Assembly: GCF_037997115.1 (NCBI RefSeq)
Contig: NZ_CP150484.1
Location: 912,132-976,131 of the forward strand
Reading direction: 5' to 3'
Length of the DNA: 64,000 bases
Source of the DNA: Amycolatopsis coloradensis
GTDB taxonomy: Bacteria; Actinomycetota; Actinomycetes; Mycobacteriales; Pseudonocardiaceae
Part shown: positions 8,182 through 17,306 of the stretch, in pieces
How the letters are laid out: the number at the start of each line of letters is the position of its first letter
Position numbering within the stretch: position 1 is the stretch's first letter
Translations under genes and position numbers: made by a program
Notes under the pieces: generated by a model
The model's database searches: none
Told to the model about the DNA's origin: nothing
Seen by the model: the letters and a program-made list of their open reading frames with translations, nothing else

Positions 8182-9999
8182 TCACGCCTTGTGGTGCACC
8201 TCCTGGAGGCCGTACACCGGTGTCGGGATGCCCTCGTAACGCGCTTTCAGTTGCAGCGCGAGGTAAAGCGAGTAATGGCGCGACTGGTGCAGATTCCCGC
8301 CGTGGAACCACAGGCCTTCCTTCCGCGTGGGCTTCCACATGTTGCGCTGTTCCCCCTCCCACGGCCCGGGGTCCTTCGTGGTCCCGGAGCCCAGGCCCCA
8401 GCACTTGCCGACGAGGTCCGCGGTCTCCTGCCCGACGAGGTCGGCGACCCAGCCGTTCATCGAGCCGTAGCCGGTGGCGTAGACGACGAGGTCCGCCTTC
8501 AGTTCCGTGCCGTCGGACAGCACCACCGCGTCCCGCGTCAGATGGTCGACCTGTCCGTGGGCCAGTTTGATCTTCCCGTCGGCGACCAGTTCCGACGCTC
8601 CGACGTCGATGTAGTAGCCGGAGCCGCGGCGCAGGTACTTCAGGAACAGGCCGGATCCGTCGTCGCCCCAGTCGTGCTGGAACCCGGCCGCTTCCAGCCG
8701 CGCGTAGAAGTCCTTGTCCCGCTCACGGATCGCGTCGTACACCGGGATCTGGAACTGCGGCATGATCCGGTACGGGATCGACGCGAAGATCATGTCCGCC
8801 TTGTCGGTGGTGATCCCCGACCGCACCGCGCGTTCCGAGTACAGATCGCCGAGTCCCAGCTCCATCAACGAATCCGACTTCACCACATGCGTGGAGGACC
8901 GCTGCACCATGGTGACGTCCGCGCCGTGTTCCCACAGTGCCGCGCAGATGTCGTGCGCGGAGTTGTTGGAGCCGACCACGACGGCCTGCTTGCCCGCGTA
9001 GGAATCCGGGCCGGGGTGCTGGGACGAATGATGCTGATCGCCCTCGAACACGTCCATCCCGGGGAACGACGGGAGATTCGGCTTGCCCGACATCCCGGTC
9101 GCGAACACGACGTGCCGTGGCGTGAGCACCAGTTCCTCGCCCTCGCGGACCACGGTCACGAGCCACTGCCGCTGTTCCTCGTCCCAGGACGCCGAGGTGA
9201 CCTCGGTGCCGGTCCAGTACGGCACTTCCATGAGCCGCGTGTACATCTCGAGCCAGTCGGCGATCTTGTCCTTGGGCGCGAACACCGGCCAGTTGTCCGG
9301 GAACGGCAGGTACGGCAGGTGGTCGTACCAGACCGGGTCGTGCAGGCAGAGGTTCTTGTACCGCTTGCGCCATGAATCGCCCGGCCGTTCGTTGCGCTCC
9401 AGGACCAGCGTGGGCACGTCGAGCTGCCGCAGCCTGGCGCCGAGCGCGATCCCGCCCTGTCCGCCGCCGATGACGACGACGTACGGCTGCTGCTCGTAGC
9501 CGAGCCGGGTCTGTTCCTCCTCGCGCTTCTCGGCCCAGGACTTCCGGCCGCGTACGACGCCGTGCTCGACACCCTTCGGCCGCTGCTCGTTGCGACGTTC
9601 CTCGAAACCTTTGAGCTCGCGCAAACTCGTCAGCAGCGTCCAGGCGCCTTCGTCCTTCAGCCTCAAGTGCCCCTTCCCGCGTCCGGTCGCGGTTTCGAAT
9701 TCGAGCCACGCTTCGGTCACGCCGTCGGCTTCGGTCGGCGTCTCGGTCGTACGGAACCCGGACGGGTCGATCCGGTCGAGGCACGCGCCGAGCATTCCGG
9801 CCACCTCGTCACGGCCTTCGACCGTCTTGATCGTCCAGGTGAAGGCGACCAGGTCACGCCAGTAACTGTCGACGGCGAAAAGCGCGGCGACGGCTTCGAC
9901 GTCGCGGGCGGCGAGGGCCGATTCGAACCGGCTCAGCCAGGCGTCCACCCGAGCCTGCGGCGAGCCCGTCGCCTCGATCCGGTCCACCGTCTGTGTCAT
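8182..9999 (-). CDS. Flavin-containing monooxygenase with N-terminal SnoaL/NTF2-like domain
   Basis: This 605-residue protein has two parts. Residues about 15-135 look like an NTF2/SnoaL-like domain (SRFESALAARDVEAVAALF, DSYWRDLVAFTW). From about residue 170 a flavoprotein monooxygenase follows: FAD motif VVVIGGGQGGIALGARL, an FMO-like block FEGDQHHSSQH, and a second Rossmann motif VVVGSNNSAHDIC for NAD(P)H. Members oxidise ketones, amines or sulphides. ATG 9999 has AGGAG a few bases upstream. It is divergent from a GAF-domain regulator at 10158, which may control it. Confidence 0.88.
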   Translation of the reverse strand: MTQTVDRIEATGSPQARVDAWLSRFESALAARDVEAVAALFAVDSYWRDLVAFTWTIKTVEGRDEVAGMLGACLDRIDPSGFRTTETPTEADGVTEAWLEFETATGRGKGHLRLKDEGAWTLLTSLRELKGFEERRNEQRPKGVEHGVVRGRKSWAEKREEEQTRLGYEQQPYVVVIGGGQGGIALGARLRQLDVPTLVLERNERPGDSWRKRYKNLCLHDPVWYDHLPYLPFPDNWPVFAPKDKIADWLEMYTRLMEVPYWTGTEVTSASWDEEQRQWLVTVVREGEELVLTPRHVVFATGMSGKPNLPSFPGMDVFEGDQHHSSQHPGPDSYAGKQAVVVGSNNSAHDICAALWEHGADVTMVQRSSTHVVKSDSLMELGLGDLYSERAVRSGITTDKADMIFASIPYRIMPQFQIPVYDAIRERDKDFYARLEAAGFQHDWGDDGSGLFLKYLRRGSGYYIDVGASELVADGKIKLAHGQVDHLTRDAVVLSDGTELKADLVVYATGYGSMNGWVADLVGQETADLVGKCWGLGSGTTKDPGPWEGEQRNMWKPTRKEGLWFHGGNLHQSRHYSLYLALQLKARYEGIPTPVYGLQEVHHKA

Positions 10000-10157
10000 G
10001 GTCACTCCTGAACTTCGGCGTTCGGCTGTTACCCCGATCACACGCCTCGGGCGGGTACGGCGGCAAAGGTTGCAGCGTGTTGCACCTCCGGCTCCTTGGC
10101 GCGCCTCGGCAGGCGGTCCTATGCTGGTCAATCGACGCGATGGTGCGGAGGTGGCCT

Positions 10158-11360
10158 GTGAGCTTGTACAGCTCGGTCCCGCCCGGCGTCGACCTGCCGA
10201 TGCACGCCCGGGACCTGATCCGCATGCACGAAGCCGTGATCGGCGGCGGCCGTCCACGGGTCCGGCCGCGGCCGCTGGTGTCGCGGTCGTGGTCACGGAT
10301 GCTGAGCCTCGGGCTCGCCGCCGACGGGGTGAACACCCGGGATTCGGTGCCGCTCGACGAGGTCGGCCGCCGTCGCCGCGCCTCCCCGCTGCGGCTGGTG
10401 GTGGAAGACCTCGGACAGGTGGTCGGCGCGACGGCCGACACCGCGAACATGCTTCTGGTGGTGACAGACGCCGAGGGGATCATCCTCTGGCGGGTGGGAT
10501 CGCCCGCCGTACGGCGCCGGGCCGACACCTTGGGCTTCACCGAAGGTGCCGTCTGGACCGAGAGCAGGGTCGGCACCAACGCGATCGGCACCGCGCTCGC
10601 CGAGGCCGCGCCCGTGGAACTGCTCGCCGGTGAACACTTCGAACAGGGCCAGCATCCCTGGTATTGCACCGCCTCGCCGGTGCACGATCCGCGCACCGGC
10701 GAACTCCTCGGCGTGATCGACGTCAGCGGTCCCGCGCTGACGCTGCACCCGGCGATCGGCGCGTTGGTGGAGACCGGGCGGCGCCTGGTCGAATCCGAAC
10801 TCTGGCGGCACCATCAGCAGGGTCTCGACCGGTTGCGCCGGACCGCCGAACCGGTGGTGACCGGCGTCGGCGGCCCGGTACTGCTGGTGGACGACGACGG
10901 CTGGGTGGCCCACTCCGCCGGCGTCGCCTCCGGCGCGCGGATCGCCGCGCCGGCGGAAGGACAGATCCTCGCCGTGCCGGGACTCGGCGCCTGCCTGCCC
11001 GAACGGCTGGCCGAAGGCTGGCTCGTCCGCCCTGCCGACACCGCGCGCCGCGTCCGGCTGGACCTCGAACTCGGCCACGCGCCGATGCTGCGGATGGCGT
11101 CGGGCGACGTCGGCTGGGTCCGCACGGTGACGCCCCGGCACGCGGAGATCCTGGTACACCTCAACACGGCGGGCCTGTCCGGGCTTTCGGCCGAGGCGCT
11201 CAGCCGGGCGCTCTACGGCGACGCCGAACACCTCGTCACCGTCCGCGCCGAGGTCTCCCGGCTGCGACGGCTGCTCGGCGCCATTGTGGACACCCGGCCG
11301 TACCGGCTGGCCGCGGGTGTCACCCTGACAGTCCACAAAGGACTTAAAGTGGGCGGCTGA
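10158..11360 (+). CDS. GAF-domain transcriptional regulator (AcoR N-terminal type)
   Basis: A 400-residue protein with a GAF sensor domain around residues 85-210 (LLVVTDAEGIILWRVG, WTESRVGTNAIGTAL, YCTASPVHDPRTGELLGVIDV), the pattern of the AcoR-type activators. The C-terminal part (PRHAEILVHL to the end) looks like a winged-helix output module rather than a sigma-54 AAA domain, which is absent. GTG 10158 is chosen because GGAGG lies 6 nt upstream. The gene is divergent from the flavin monooxygenase gene; the 158-bp gap contains two GTTGCA direct repeats near 10068-10084 that could be binding sites. Confidence 0.82.
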   Translation: MSLYSSVPPGVDLPMHARDLIRMHEAVIGGGRPRVRPRPLVSRSWSRMLSLGLAADGVNTRDSVPLDEVGRRRRASPLRLVVEDLGQVVGATADTANMLLVVTDAEGIILWRVGSPAVRRRADTLGFTEGAVWTESRVGTNAIGTALAEAAPVELLAGEHFEQGQHPWYCTASPVHDPRTGELLGVIDVSGPALTLHPAIGALVETGRRLVESELWRHHQQGLDRLRRTAEPVVTGVGGPVLLVDDDGWVAHSAGVASGARIAAPAEGQILAVPGLGACLPERLAEGWLVRPADTARRVRLDLELGHAPMLRMASGDVGWVRTVTPRHAEILVHLNTAGLSGLSAEALSRALYGDAEHLVTVRAEVSRLRRLLGAIVDTRPYRLAAGVTLTVHKGLKVGG

Positions 11361-11404
11361 ACCCCGCCCGGTTGCCGGAGGAGCAGGCCGGGTACTCCAC
11401 GCGA

Positions 11405-12661
11405 ATGGAGATCTTGCTCGCCGGGGCAGGCGTTCTGGCGCTGTGTGCCGCCGTGCTGCCGAACCTGTTGCACGAACGCGCGCTTTCGATGCCGTTGGTC
11501 CTCCTGGTCGGCGGGCTCGTTTTCGGGCTGCTCCCGTTCGGACACCCCTATGGTCAGGGGGTGCTCGACCCGCGGTCGCAGGTGGGCGCGGTCGAAGTGA
11601 TCACCGAGCTCGGCGTGCTGGTGTCACTGGTCGGCGCGGGGTTGAAATCCGACCGGCCGTTCGGCTGGCGGTCGTGGAACTCGACCTGGCGGCTGCTGGC
11701 GATCACGCTTCCACTGTCGGTCTGCGCGGTCGCCCTGCTCGGCTGGTGGGCGCTCGCCCTGTCCCCCGCCGCCGCGCTGCTGCTGGGCGCCGTGCTGTCG
11801 CCGACCGACCCGGTGCTGGCGAGCGACGTCCAGGTGCCCGCCCCGCATACCGACGACGGCCGGGGCTCGGACAACGAAATCAGGTTCACCCTGACCTCGG
11901 AAGCCGGGCTGAACGACGGACTGGCGATGCCGTTCGTGCTGCTGGCCCTCGTGCTGGCCGGAACGGCGAGTACGTCCCCCGTGCCCTGGCTGCTGACCGA
12001 GGTCGTGATTCCGCTCGCGGTCGCGGTGCTGGTCGGCTTCGCCTGTGGCCGGCTGTTGTCCTGGCTGATGTTCCGGGTGCGGCACGACAGGCTGCGCCTG
12101 GGCGAATACTCCGACGGGCTGGTAGTGCTGGCCATCGCGTTCCTCCCCTTCGCGCTCTGCGAATGGCTGGGCGGCATCGGCTTCGTCGCGGTGTTCACCG
12201 CGGCCGCGACGATCCGCGCCAGCGAGCGCTCGCACGAGTACCACGGAGTGCTGCACGAATTCGGCGATCAGCTGGAACGGCTCTTCGTGGCGCTGGCCTT
12301 GCTCGGTCTCGGCGTCGCACTGGGCGACGGGCTACTGGACGGGCTGAAACTCGTCGAAGTCCTGGTGGCGGTCGCGGCCGTGGGCATCGTCCGCCCGTTG
12401 TTCGGCGGACTGGCCCTGCTCGGCGGCGACGCCACCACCCGCCCGGCTGCGGTGGCGATCGCGTTCTTCGGTATCCGCGGGATCGGCAGTCTCTACTACC
12501 TCGCCTACGCACTGGGGCACGGCGACTTCCCGATGGCCGACTCGCTGTGGCGGGTCACTGCGCTGACGATCGCGGTTTCGGTGCTAGTGCACGGGCTACT
12601 GTCCGGCCCGGTGATGCGCAAACTGGAGCACCGGGGGATGCAGAACTTCGAGAACGGGTGA
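11405..12661 (+). CDS. Cation:proton antiporter (CPA1/NhaP-like)
   Basis: An approximately 418-residue membrane protein with about twelve transmembrane segments. Two CPA hallmarks are readable: LSPTDPVLASDV and SEAGLNDGLAMPFV, which carry the acidic residues used for ion exchange. A late segment has FFGIRGIGSLYYLAYAL. It probably exchanges Na+ or K+ for H+. The ATG at 11405 is chosen over an upstream TTG at 11372; the nearest GGAGGAG is rather far upstream of the ATG, so the start is uncertain. It follows the GAF gene by 44 bp and is convergent with the SRPBCC gene at 13101. Confidence 0.85.
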   Translation: MEILLAGAGVLALCAAVLPNLLHERALSMPLVLLVGGLVFGLLPFGHPYGQGVLDPRSQVGAVEVITELGVLVSLVGAGLKSDRPFGWRSWNSTWRLLAITLPLSVCAVALLGWWALALSPAAALLLGAVLSPTDPVLASDVQVPAPHTDDGRGSDNEIRFTLTSEAGLNDGLAMPFVLLALVLAGTASTSPVPWLLTEVVIPLAVAVLVGFACGRLLSWLMFRVRHDRLRLGEYSDGLVVLAIAFLPFALCEWLGGIGFVAVFTAAATIRASERSHEYHGVLHEFGDQLERLFVALALLGLGVALGDGLLDGLKLVEVLVAVAAVGIVRPLFGGLALLGGDATTRPAAVAIAFFGIRGIGSLYYLAYALGHGDFPMADSLWRVTALTIAVSVLVHGLLSGPVMRKLEHRGMQNFENG

Positions 12662-12692
12662 GGCCGGCGCACCGGTACCGACTGGGTCACCG

Positions 12693-13099
12693 TGGTCGTG
12701 AGTGGCGATTCGGGTTCTACAGGGGTAAGTCAAATGTGGCGTGCCCGAGCCTCTGCGGTGCAGGGCCCCCTTCACTGGGTTAAGGCAGAGAGGCGGCAGA
12801 CAGCTGCGCTCTTCAGTGTCCACAAAGGACGCTTTCCAGCGGCGAAATGTCTGCTTCAAGGTCATATGCCCGTTTTGATGAGGGGGGTCGTGAGTGGCAA
12901 GTAGGGTTCTAACCCTCTTTGCCACTCACGACCCCCTCACCAAACCGCACAAATCGCTCAACTCGGGCACTGCCACCGCGGAAAACGTCCCTTATGGACA
13001 GTCAGGAAGGTGTCCCGTCGGCGAGCCCCGCTCCTGCCGCCAACTCCGGCACGCCACGTTTGCCTTACCGCAATAAACCCGAATCGCCACCCGCGACCC
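12693..13099. repeat. Giant imperfect palindrome (~400 bp) between convergent genes
   Basis: The whole gap between the antiporter and SRPBCC genes reads as one inverted repeat. Outer arms 12702-12745 and 13048-13090 match in about 37 of 43 positions (GTGGCGATTCGGGTT to GTGGCGTGCC). Inner arms near 12816-12842 and 12976-13003 match around TGTCCA-AGGACG-TTTCC. The centre is a perfect 18-bp stem (12883-12900 with 12919-12936) around GGTCGTGAGTGGC, closed by AGGGTT-CT-AACCCT. No gene is seen. It may act as a two-way terminator and looks like a folded-back mobile or REP-type element. Confidence 0.85.
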
Positions 13100-13100
13100 G

Positions 13101-13610
13101 CTAGCGGTGCCACTCACGGCCCTCGAGCCGGGCCTTCACCCGCTCCAGCGTGGCGGCGATGTTGGCCCGGTTGGTCCCGGCCCGATCGGGCTCGCCGGTG
13201 ATGAGGATGGCGATCGGGACGAACCACGGCGGCACGAGCAACCAGTTCGCCACGGCGAGCCGGGTGCCGTCGCCTTCCGGGACGATTTCGTACTCCCACC
13301 GGGAAATCGGCACGAAGAACGGGGTCCGCACCCGGTAGGCGAACCGGCGGCCGGGTTCGGCCTCGGTGATCTCGGCGTGCGTCACCCAGCGCCGCCATCC
13401 GTTGCGGTTGCTCCCGGCGAACCAGTTCCCGACGCGCGCCTCGGTCGCGCCGCGGATCCAGCGTGCCTTGCGGAGCTCTTCGGTGCACTCCGACATCGCG
13501 ACCGGATCGCTGACGAGCCGGTACACCTGCTCGGGGGCGGTGTCGATCGTGACCGCCCCGGTCGCGATCGGTTCGCTGTAGGTCAGGCTGTCCCTCGGCT
13601 TCGTCACCAT
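13101..13610 (-). CDS. SRPBCC (polyketide cyclase-like) family protein
   Basis: A 169-residue helix-grip protein. It opens with a beta strand (SEPIATGAVTIDTAPEQVYRLVSDPVAM), the usual SRPBCC entry, and contains WIRGATEARVGNWFAG, a helix-grip middle (RFAYRVRTPFFVPISRWEYEI) and a C-terminal helix (NIAATLERVKARLEG). The family binds hydrophobic ligands; no ligand can be assigned. ATG 13610 has GGGAGG nearby upstream. A hydrophobic stretch LLVPPWFVPIAILITG lies between the last strand and the helix. The stop codon abuts the large palindrome. Confidence 0.82.
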   Translation of the reverse strand: MVTKPRDSLTYSEPIATGAVTIDTAPEQVYRLVSDPVAMSECTEELRKARWIRGATEARVGNWFAGSNRNGWRRWVTHAEITEAEPGRRFAYRVRTPFFVPISRWEYEIVPEGDGTRLAVANWLLVPPWFVPIAILITGEPDRAGTNRANIAATLERVKARLEGREWHR

Positions 13611-13695
13611 CGCGCCTCCCAGTCGACTTCGCCAGCCCACCAGCACGAGCCCGCCCGGTCAAGACCGGCGGGGTGAGCACCGCACGGACGCGGAA

Positions 13696-14154
13696 TCAGC
13701 GTGCGGCGATGAGTGCCTGGGGTGCGCTTTGCTTCATCCGCGTACGCAGCCAGGTCAGTTGCCGCGCGGTCTCCTGTTCGTGATTCTCGACCAGATCGAG
13801 CAGCTCCCGGTCTCGGAGACCCTGCGCCGCCTGACCGACCACCGTCCAGGTGATGTCGGTGAACGAAGACAGGGCGTAGAGGTCTTGCAGGTCCCGGAGC
13901 AGGCCGACGCCGCCGCCGCGGGTGCCTTCCAGGCCCGCGGCGTGGAGCCGCTCGGGCTCCTGCTCGCGGTCTTCGCCGTAGCGCTCGACGATCGGGGCGA
14001 GCGCCTCGGTCTGCCGGTCGATCCGCCCGGCGAGCAGCAGGCACGTCTGCCGGACGTCGGGTTCCTCACCGTGGCCTCGGCCGACCTGCCGGAAGGCGTC
14101 GGCGAGCGTGGTCAGCGAGCTGTGCAGAAGCCCGAGATAGGTGGCGAGATGCAT
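13696..14154 (-). CDS. Small helical protein coupled to molybdopterin oxidoreductase
   Basis: A 152-residue, mostly helical protein of no family that I recognise with confidence. It has a four-helix-bundle feel (HLATYLGLLHSSLTTLADAF; LLDLVENHEQETARQLTWLRTRM) with histidines at the N-terminus and in NHEQET. It starts only 3 bp after the stop of the molybdopterin oxidoreductase gene and almost certainly shares its mRNA. A chaperone or accessory role for that enzyme is plausible but is only inference from position. Confidence 0.75.
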   Translation of the reverse strand: MHLATYLGLLHSSLTTLADAFRQVGRGHGEEPDVRQTCLLLAGRIDRQTEALAPIVERYGEDREQEPERLHAAGLEGTRGGGVGLLRDLQDLYALSSFTDITWTVVGQAAQGLRDRELLDLVENHEQETARQLTWLRTRMKQSAPQALIAAR

Positions 14155-14157
14155 GAG

Positions 14158-16500
14158 TCAGCCCTCCACCTTGCGGACGCGGACGGCACCGATCTTGAAC
14201 AACGGCTGTTTGGACACCGGATCCCATTCGGTCATGGTCAGCTCGTTGGCGGCGCGCGGACGATCTTCACCGCCGGTGTCCCAATAGCCGTAGTGGAACG
14301 GCAGGAACACGACGCCGGGACGGACCCGGCCGATCCGCGCCGGCACCTCGACACCGCCCCTCGCCGACTCGACCCGGACGAGATCCCCGTCCGTGACCCC
14401 GAGTTCGGCGGCGTCGGCCGCGGCGAGTTCCGCCCAGGGCTCCGGTGCGGCCCGCCGGAGTTTCGGGGCGCGTCCGGTCTTGGTGCGGGTGTGGAAGTGG
14501 TACACCGTGCGCCCGGTCGTGCAGACGAACGGATACCGCTGGCCGGGTTCCTCCGGCGGAGGCGTGTATTCGGCGGCTTTGAGGAAAGCGCGCCCGTCCG
14601 GACGCAAGGCCTTGTGTTCCCGAGCCGATACCGTGCCGCCGGTGAGCAGGTCGTGGCCGTAGTCCTCGCACGCGTCCGTCTTCGTGGTGAACACGCCGTC
14701 CGCGTAGAGCCGTTCGGTCCCGTCCGGGCGCTCTTGGTCGCAAGGCCATTGGATCCCGCTGCCGCCGCGAAGTTTGCCGTACGACAGCCCGCTGTAGTCG
14801 CACAACCGGCCCCGGCTGCACTCCTGCCAGGCGCGGAAGGCCTCCTCGGGGGTCCGCCAGCCGATCAGCGGGTCGCCGTCACGATCGCGGAAGTCCATCC
14901 GCCGCGCGTAGTCGAGGAAGATGTCCAGATCGGCGCGGGCCTCCCCGGGCGGGTCGACCGCCTTCTCCGAAAGATGCACCGTCCGGTTGGCGTTGGTGAA
15001 GGTCCCCTGTTTCTCGCCCCAGAGCGCGGCGGGGAGCACGACGTCGGCGAACTCGGCCGTCTCGGTCCGGAAACCGTCCTGCACCACGACGAACAGGTCC
15101 TTCTTGCCGAGGATCTCCCGGATACGCGGCAATTCCGGCATGGAGACGGCCGGATTGGTGGCCGAGATCCAGAGGAACCGGATCGAACCCTGCTCCGCGT
15201 ACCGCCAGATCTGCATGGCGTGCGTCGGCGGCGACCAGTGCGGGATGGTCATCGGATCGATGTTCCACAGCTCGGCCAGCTGCCGGACGTGCCCGGGATT
15301 CTCCCAGTTGCGGAACCCGGGAAGGTCGCCGTCGGCGCCGCATTCGCGCGTGTTCTGCGCGGTGGGCTGGCCGTTCATCTGCAGCACTCCGCCGCCCGGC
15401 CTGCCGATCATCCCCCGCAGCAGATGCAGGTTGTTGACCTGGCAGGCCGCCGCCGTCGCCTGATGCGACTGATAGAAACCCTGCAGCACGGTCGACAGCA
15501 CCCGCTCGGCCGTGCCGAAGATCTCCGCGGCCCGCACCAGCGCGTCCGGGTCGATCCCGCAGATCTCGCCGACGTGACCGGGGGTGTACGGCTCGACGGT
15601 CTTTTCGAGTTCGGGGAAACCGAGGGTGTGCGCGGAAACGTAGTCCTCGTCGACCCGTTCGTTCACGATCAGCTCGCGGACCAGGCCGTTCATCAGTGCC
15701 TGGTTGGTGCCGGGCAGCGGGGCGAGGTGGAGACCACCGGATTCCACCGCCGCCTCGGCGACCTTCGTCCGCCTCGGATCGACCACGACGACCACGGGTG
15801 GCTCCGGCCCGGCCAGCCGGTCGAGGACACGGCTCCACAACACCGTCTGCGTCTCGGCCATGTTGTGGCCGAACAGGAAGAGCGCGTCGCAGTGGTCGAT
15901 GTCGGCGTACGTCCCGGGCTGGCCGTCGGAACCGAAACTCTCCTTCATCGAGGCGGCGGAGGTCGCCGTGCACAGCCGGGTGTTGCCGTCCATATGCGGT
16001 GTGCCGAGGCCGGCTTTGCCGATGACGCCGAGCGTGTAGTACTCCTCCAGGAACAGCTGGCCGCTGGTGTAGAACCCGTGCGACAACGGCCCGGCCTCGT
16101 CCAGCAGTTCCGTGGAGCGCCGCACGATCAGGCCCATCGCGGTATCCCAACCGGCTTCCACAAGTTCACCGTCGCGACGGATCAACGGCCGCGTCAGCCG
16201 GTCCTTCCCGTTCCACTGCCACGATCCGTAGAGGCCCTTGGGACCCATCCTGCCGTGGTTGACGAGGTCGGTCTCGCGGCCGCGGACACCGACCATCCGG
16301 CCGTCCTTCACCGCTATGTCGCACGCGCATCCGTTGCTGCACAACACGCAGGCCGACTGGACCCATCGGTCCACATCGGATTCCCCGACACCTGCTTCCA
16401 GATGCGAGTCCGTTCTGCGGGGCCAAGTGTCCCCACGCCGGTACGGCGTCCGTTCTCCCCAGACTTCCGCGATCCGCTCCGGCACCGGGTTTGCGTTCAT
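14158..16500 (-). CDS. Molybdopterin oxidoreductase (formate dehydrogenase/nitrate reductase-like)
   Basis: A 780-residue Mo/W-bisPGD enzyme. The N-terminal iron-sulphur motif shows C51, C54 and C58, but the expected fourth ligand before PKG is missing: the block reads GRMGPKG (residues 83-89). The likely Mo-ligand C177 is in NTRLCTATSAASMKESFGS. Later blocks include VVDPRRTKVAEAA, GMIGRPGGGVLQMNGQP, VVLPAALWGEKQGTFTN and a C-terminal MopB domain with VRVESARGGVEVPARIG. No Tat signal is seen, so it is probably cytoplasmic. Its electron donor or acceptor is not encoded nearby. A small coupled gene follows. Confidence 0.88.
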   Translation of the reverse strand: MNANPVPERIAEVWGERTPYRRGDTWPRRTDSHLEAGVGESDVDRWVQSACVLCSNGCACDIAVKDGRMVGVRGRETDLVNHGRMGPKGLYGSWQWNGKDRLTRPLIRRDGELVEAGWDTAMGLIVRRSTELLDEAGPLSHGFYTSGQLFLEEYYTLGVIGKAGLGTPHMDGNTRLCTATSAASMKESFGSDGQPGTYADIDHCDALFLFGHNMAETQTVLWSRVLDRLAGPEPPVVVVVDPRRTKVAEAAVESGGLHLAPLPGTNQALMNGLVRELIVNERVDEDYVSAHTLGFPELEKTVEPYTPGHVGEICGIDPDALVRAAEIFGTAERVLSTVLQGFYQSHQATAAACQVNNLHLLRGMIGRPGGGVLQMNGQPTAQNTRECGADGDLPGFRNWENPGHVRQLAELWNIDPMTIPHWSPPTHAMQIWRYAEQGSIRFLWISATNPAVSMPELPRIREILGKKDLFVVVQDGFRTETAEFADVVLPAALWGEKQGTFTNANRTVHLSEKAVDPPGEARADLDIFLDYARRMDFRDRDGDPLIGWRTPEEAFRAWQECSRGRLCDYSGLSYGKLRGGSGIQWPCDQERPDGTERLYADGVFTTKTDACEDYGHDLLTGGTVSAREHKALRPDGRAFLKAAEYTPPPEEPGQRYPFVCTTGRTVYHFHTRTKTGRAPKLRRAAPEPWAELAAADAAELGVTDGDLVRVESARGGVEVPARIGRVRPGVVFLPFHYGYWDTGGEDRPRAANELTMTEWDPVSKQPLFKIGAVRVRKVEG

Positions 16501-16559
16501 GTGGAAGCCGTACCACCTCGCTCACCAGCCGAAACACCGGACAAAGCGGGCAAACGGGG

Positions 16560-17195
16560 TCAGGTGGCCGGTTCCGCCGCGAAGGTGACCTGGAAGCCCA
16601 GCGCCCGCAGTAGCTGCGTGAGCATCACCTTCGTGTTGGCTTTGGCGCGTTCGAGCAGACCGGAGTGCTGCGCGGCCTCACCGATGCGTTTCTCCGCGGC
16701 GAGGTAGAACGGCCGCTGGTCCTGCGCGGAAACCAGGGCGCCGAGCCGGTCGATCAAGCCGCGCTCCTGACCGAAGACGTAGCTGCGTTCGTGGTCCAAG
16801 GTGGGTTTCGCGAGCTTCGGCTCGGGCAGCCGCACCTCGACCGACCGCCGCTCCTCGGACACGGTCAGCGAATTCTCCACCAGCGGGCCGAAATCGACGT
16901 ACGCGTCGACAGAGCCCGCCGCGACGAACAGGGTACGTTCCCCGGCGATGCTCGCGGGCACCCACTCGACGTCCTTCTCGATGTCGACGACGACCTGGTA
17001 GTCACCGGCCGCCGCGTGATACCGGCTCAGATCCCGGACCGCCTGGAGCACCGCGGGCTGCGAACGGTCCACAGTGGACGTCCCGAACGGATCGAGCTTC
17101 GGCAGCAGCCCGGTGATCCGCAGTGCCACCGCGAGGATCAGGAGCCCGACCAGCGCGAACGCCCCGAGACGCACCCAGCGCTTCTTCACGCTCAC
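16560..17195 (-). CDS. DUF4230-type membrane-anchored protein
   Basis: This 211-residue protein begins with a basic segment (VKKRWVR) and one transmembrane helix (LGAFALVGLLILAVALRITG), followed by an extracytoplasmic domain with the DUF4230 pattern: a strand YQVVVDIEKDVEWVPASIAGERTLFVAAGSVDAYVDFG, then VEVRLPEPKLAKPTLDHERSYVFG, and a C-terminal helix ending LLRALGFQVTF. The function of the family is unknown. GTG 17195 is chosen for the GGAGAGG sequence 5 nt before it; an in-frame GTG lies directly upstream and an ATG at 17249. It stands alone upstream of the molybdopterin gene. Confidence 0.78.
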   Translation of the reverse strand: MSVKKRWVRLGAFALVGLLILAVALRITGLLPKLDPFGTSTVDRSQPAVLQAVRDLSRYHAAAGDYQVVVDIEKDVEWVPASIAGERTLFVAAGSVDAYVDFGPLVENSLTVSEERRSVEVRLPEPKLAKPTLDHERSYVFGQERGLIDRLGALVSAQDQRPFYLAAEKRIGEAAQHSGLLERAKANTKVMLTQLLRALGFQVTFAAEPAT

Positions 17196-17306
17196 CACCG
17201 CCTCTCCACGGCGTGGAGTACCCGGCGGACGCGGCCCCGAAGCGTCCATGCCGGTTTACCGTGCGATCGGCGGAACCGGATTCCGCACTTGGAGTAGTTT
17301 GGCCGC

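Noticed and set aside
10000..10296. Longer N-terminus for the flavin monooxygenase
   Set aside because: The extension is antisense to the GAF gene start and is low complexity; ATG 9999 has AGGAG upstream.
12894..13104. Small frames inside the palindrome
   Set aside because: They overlap the stem structure and give low-complexity products without any known pattern.
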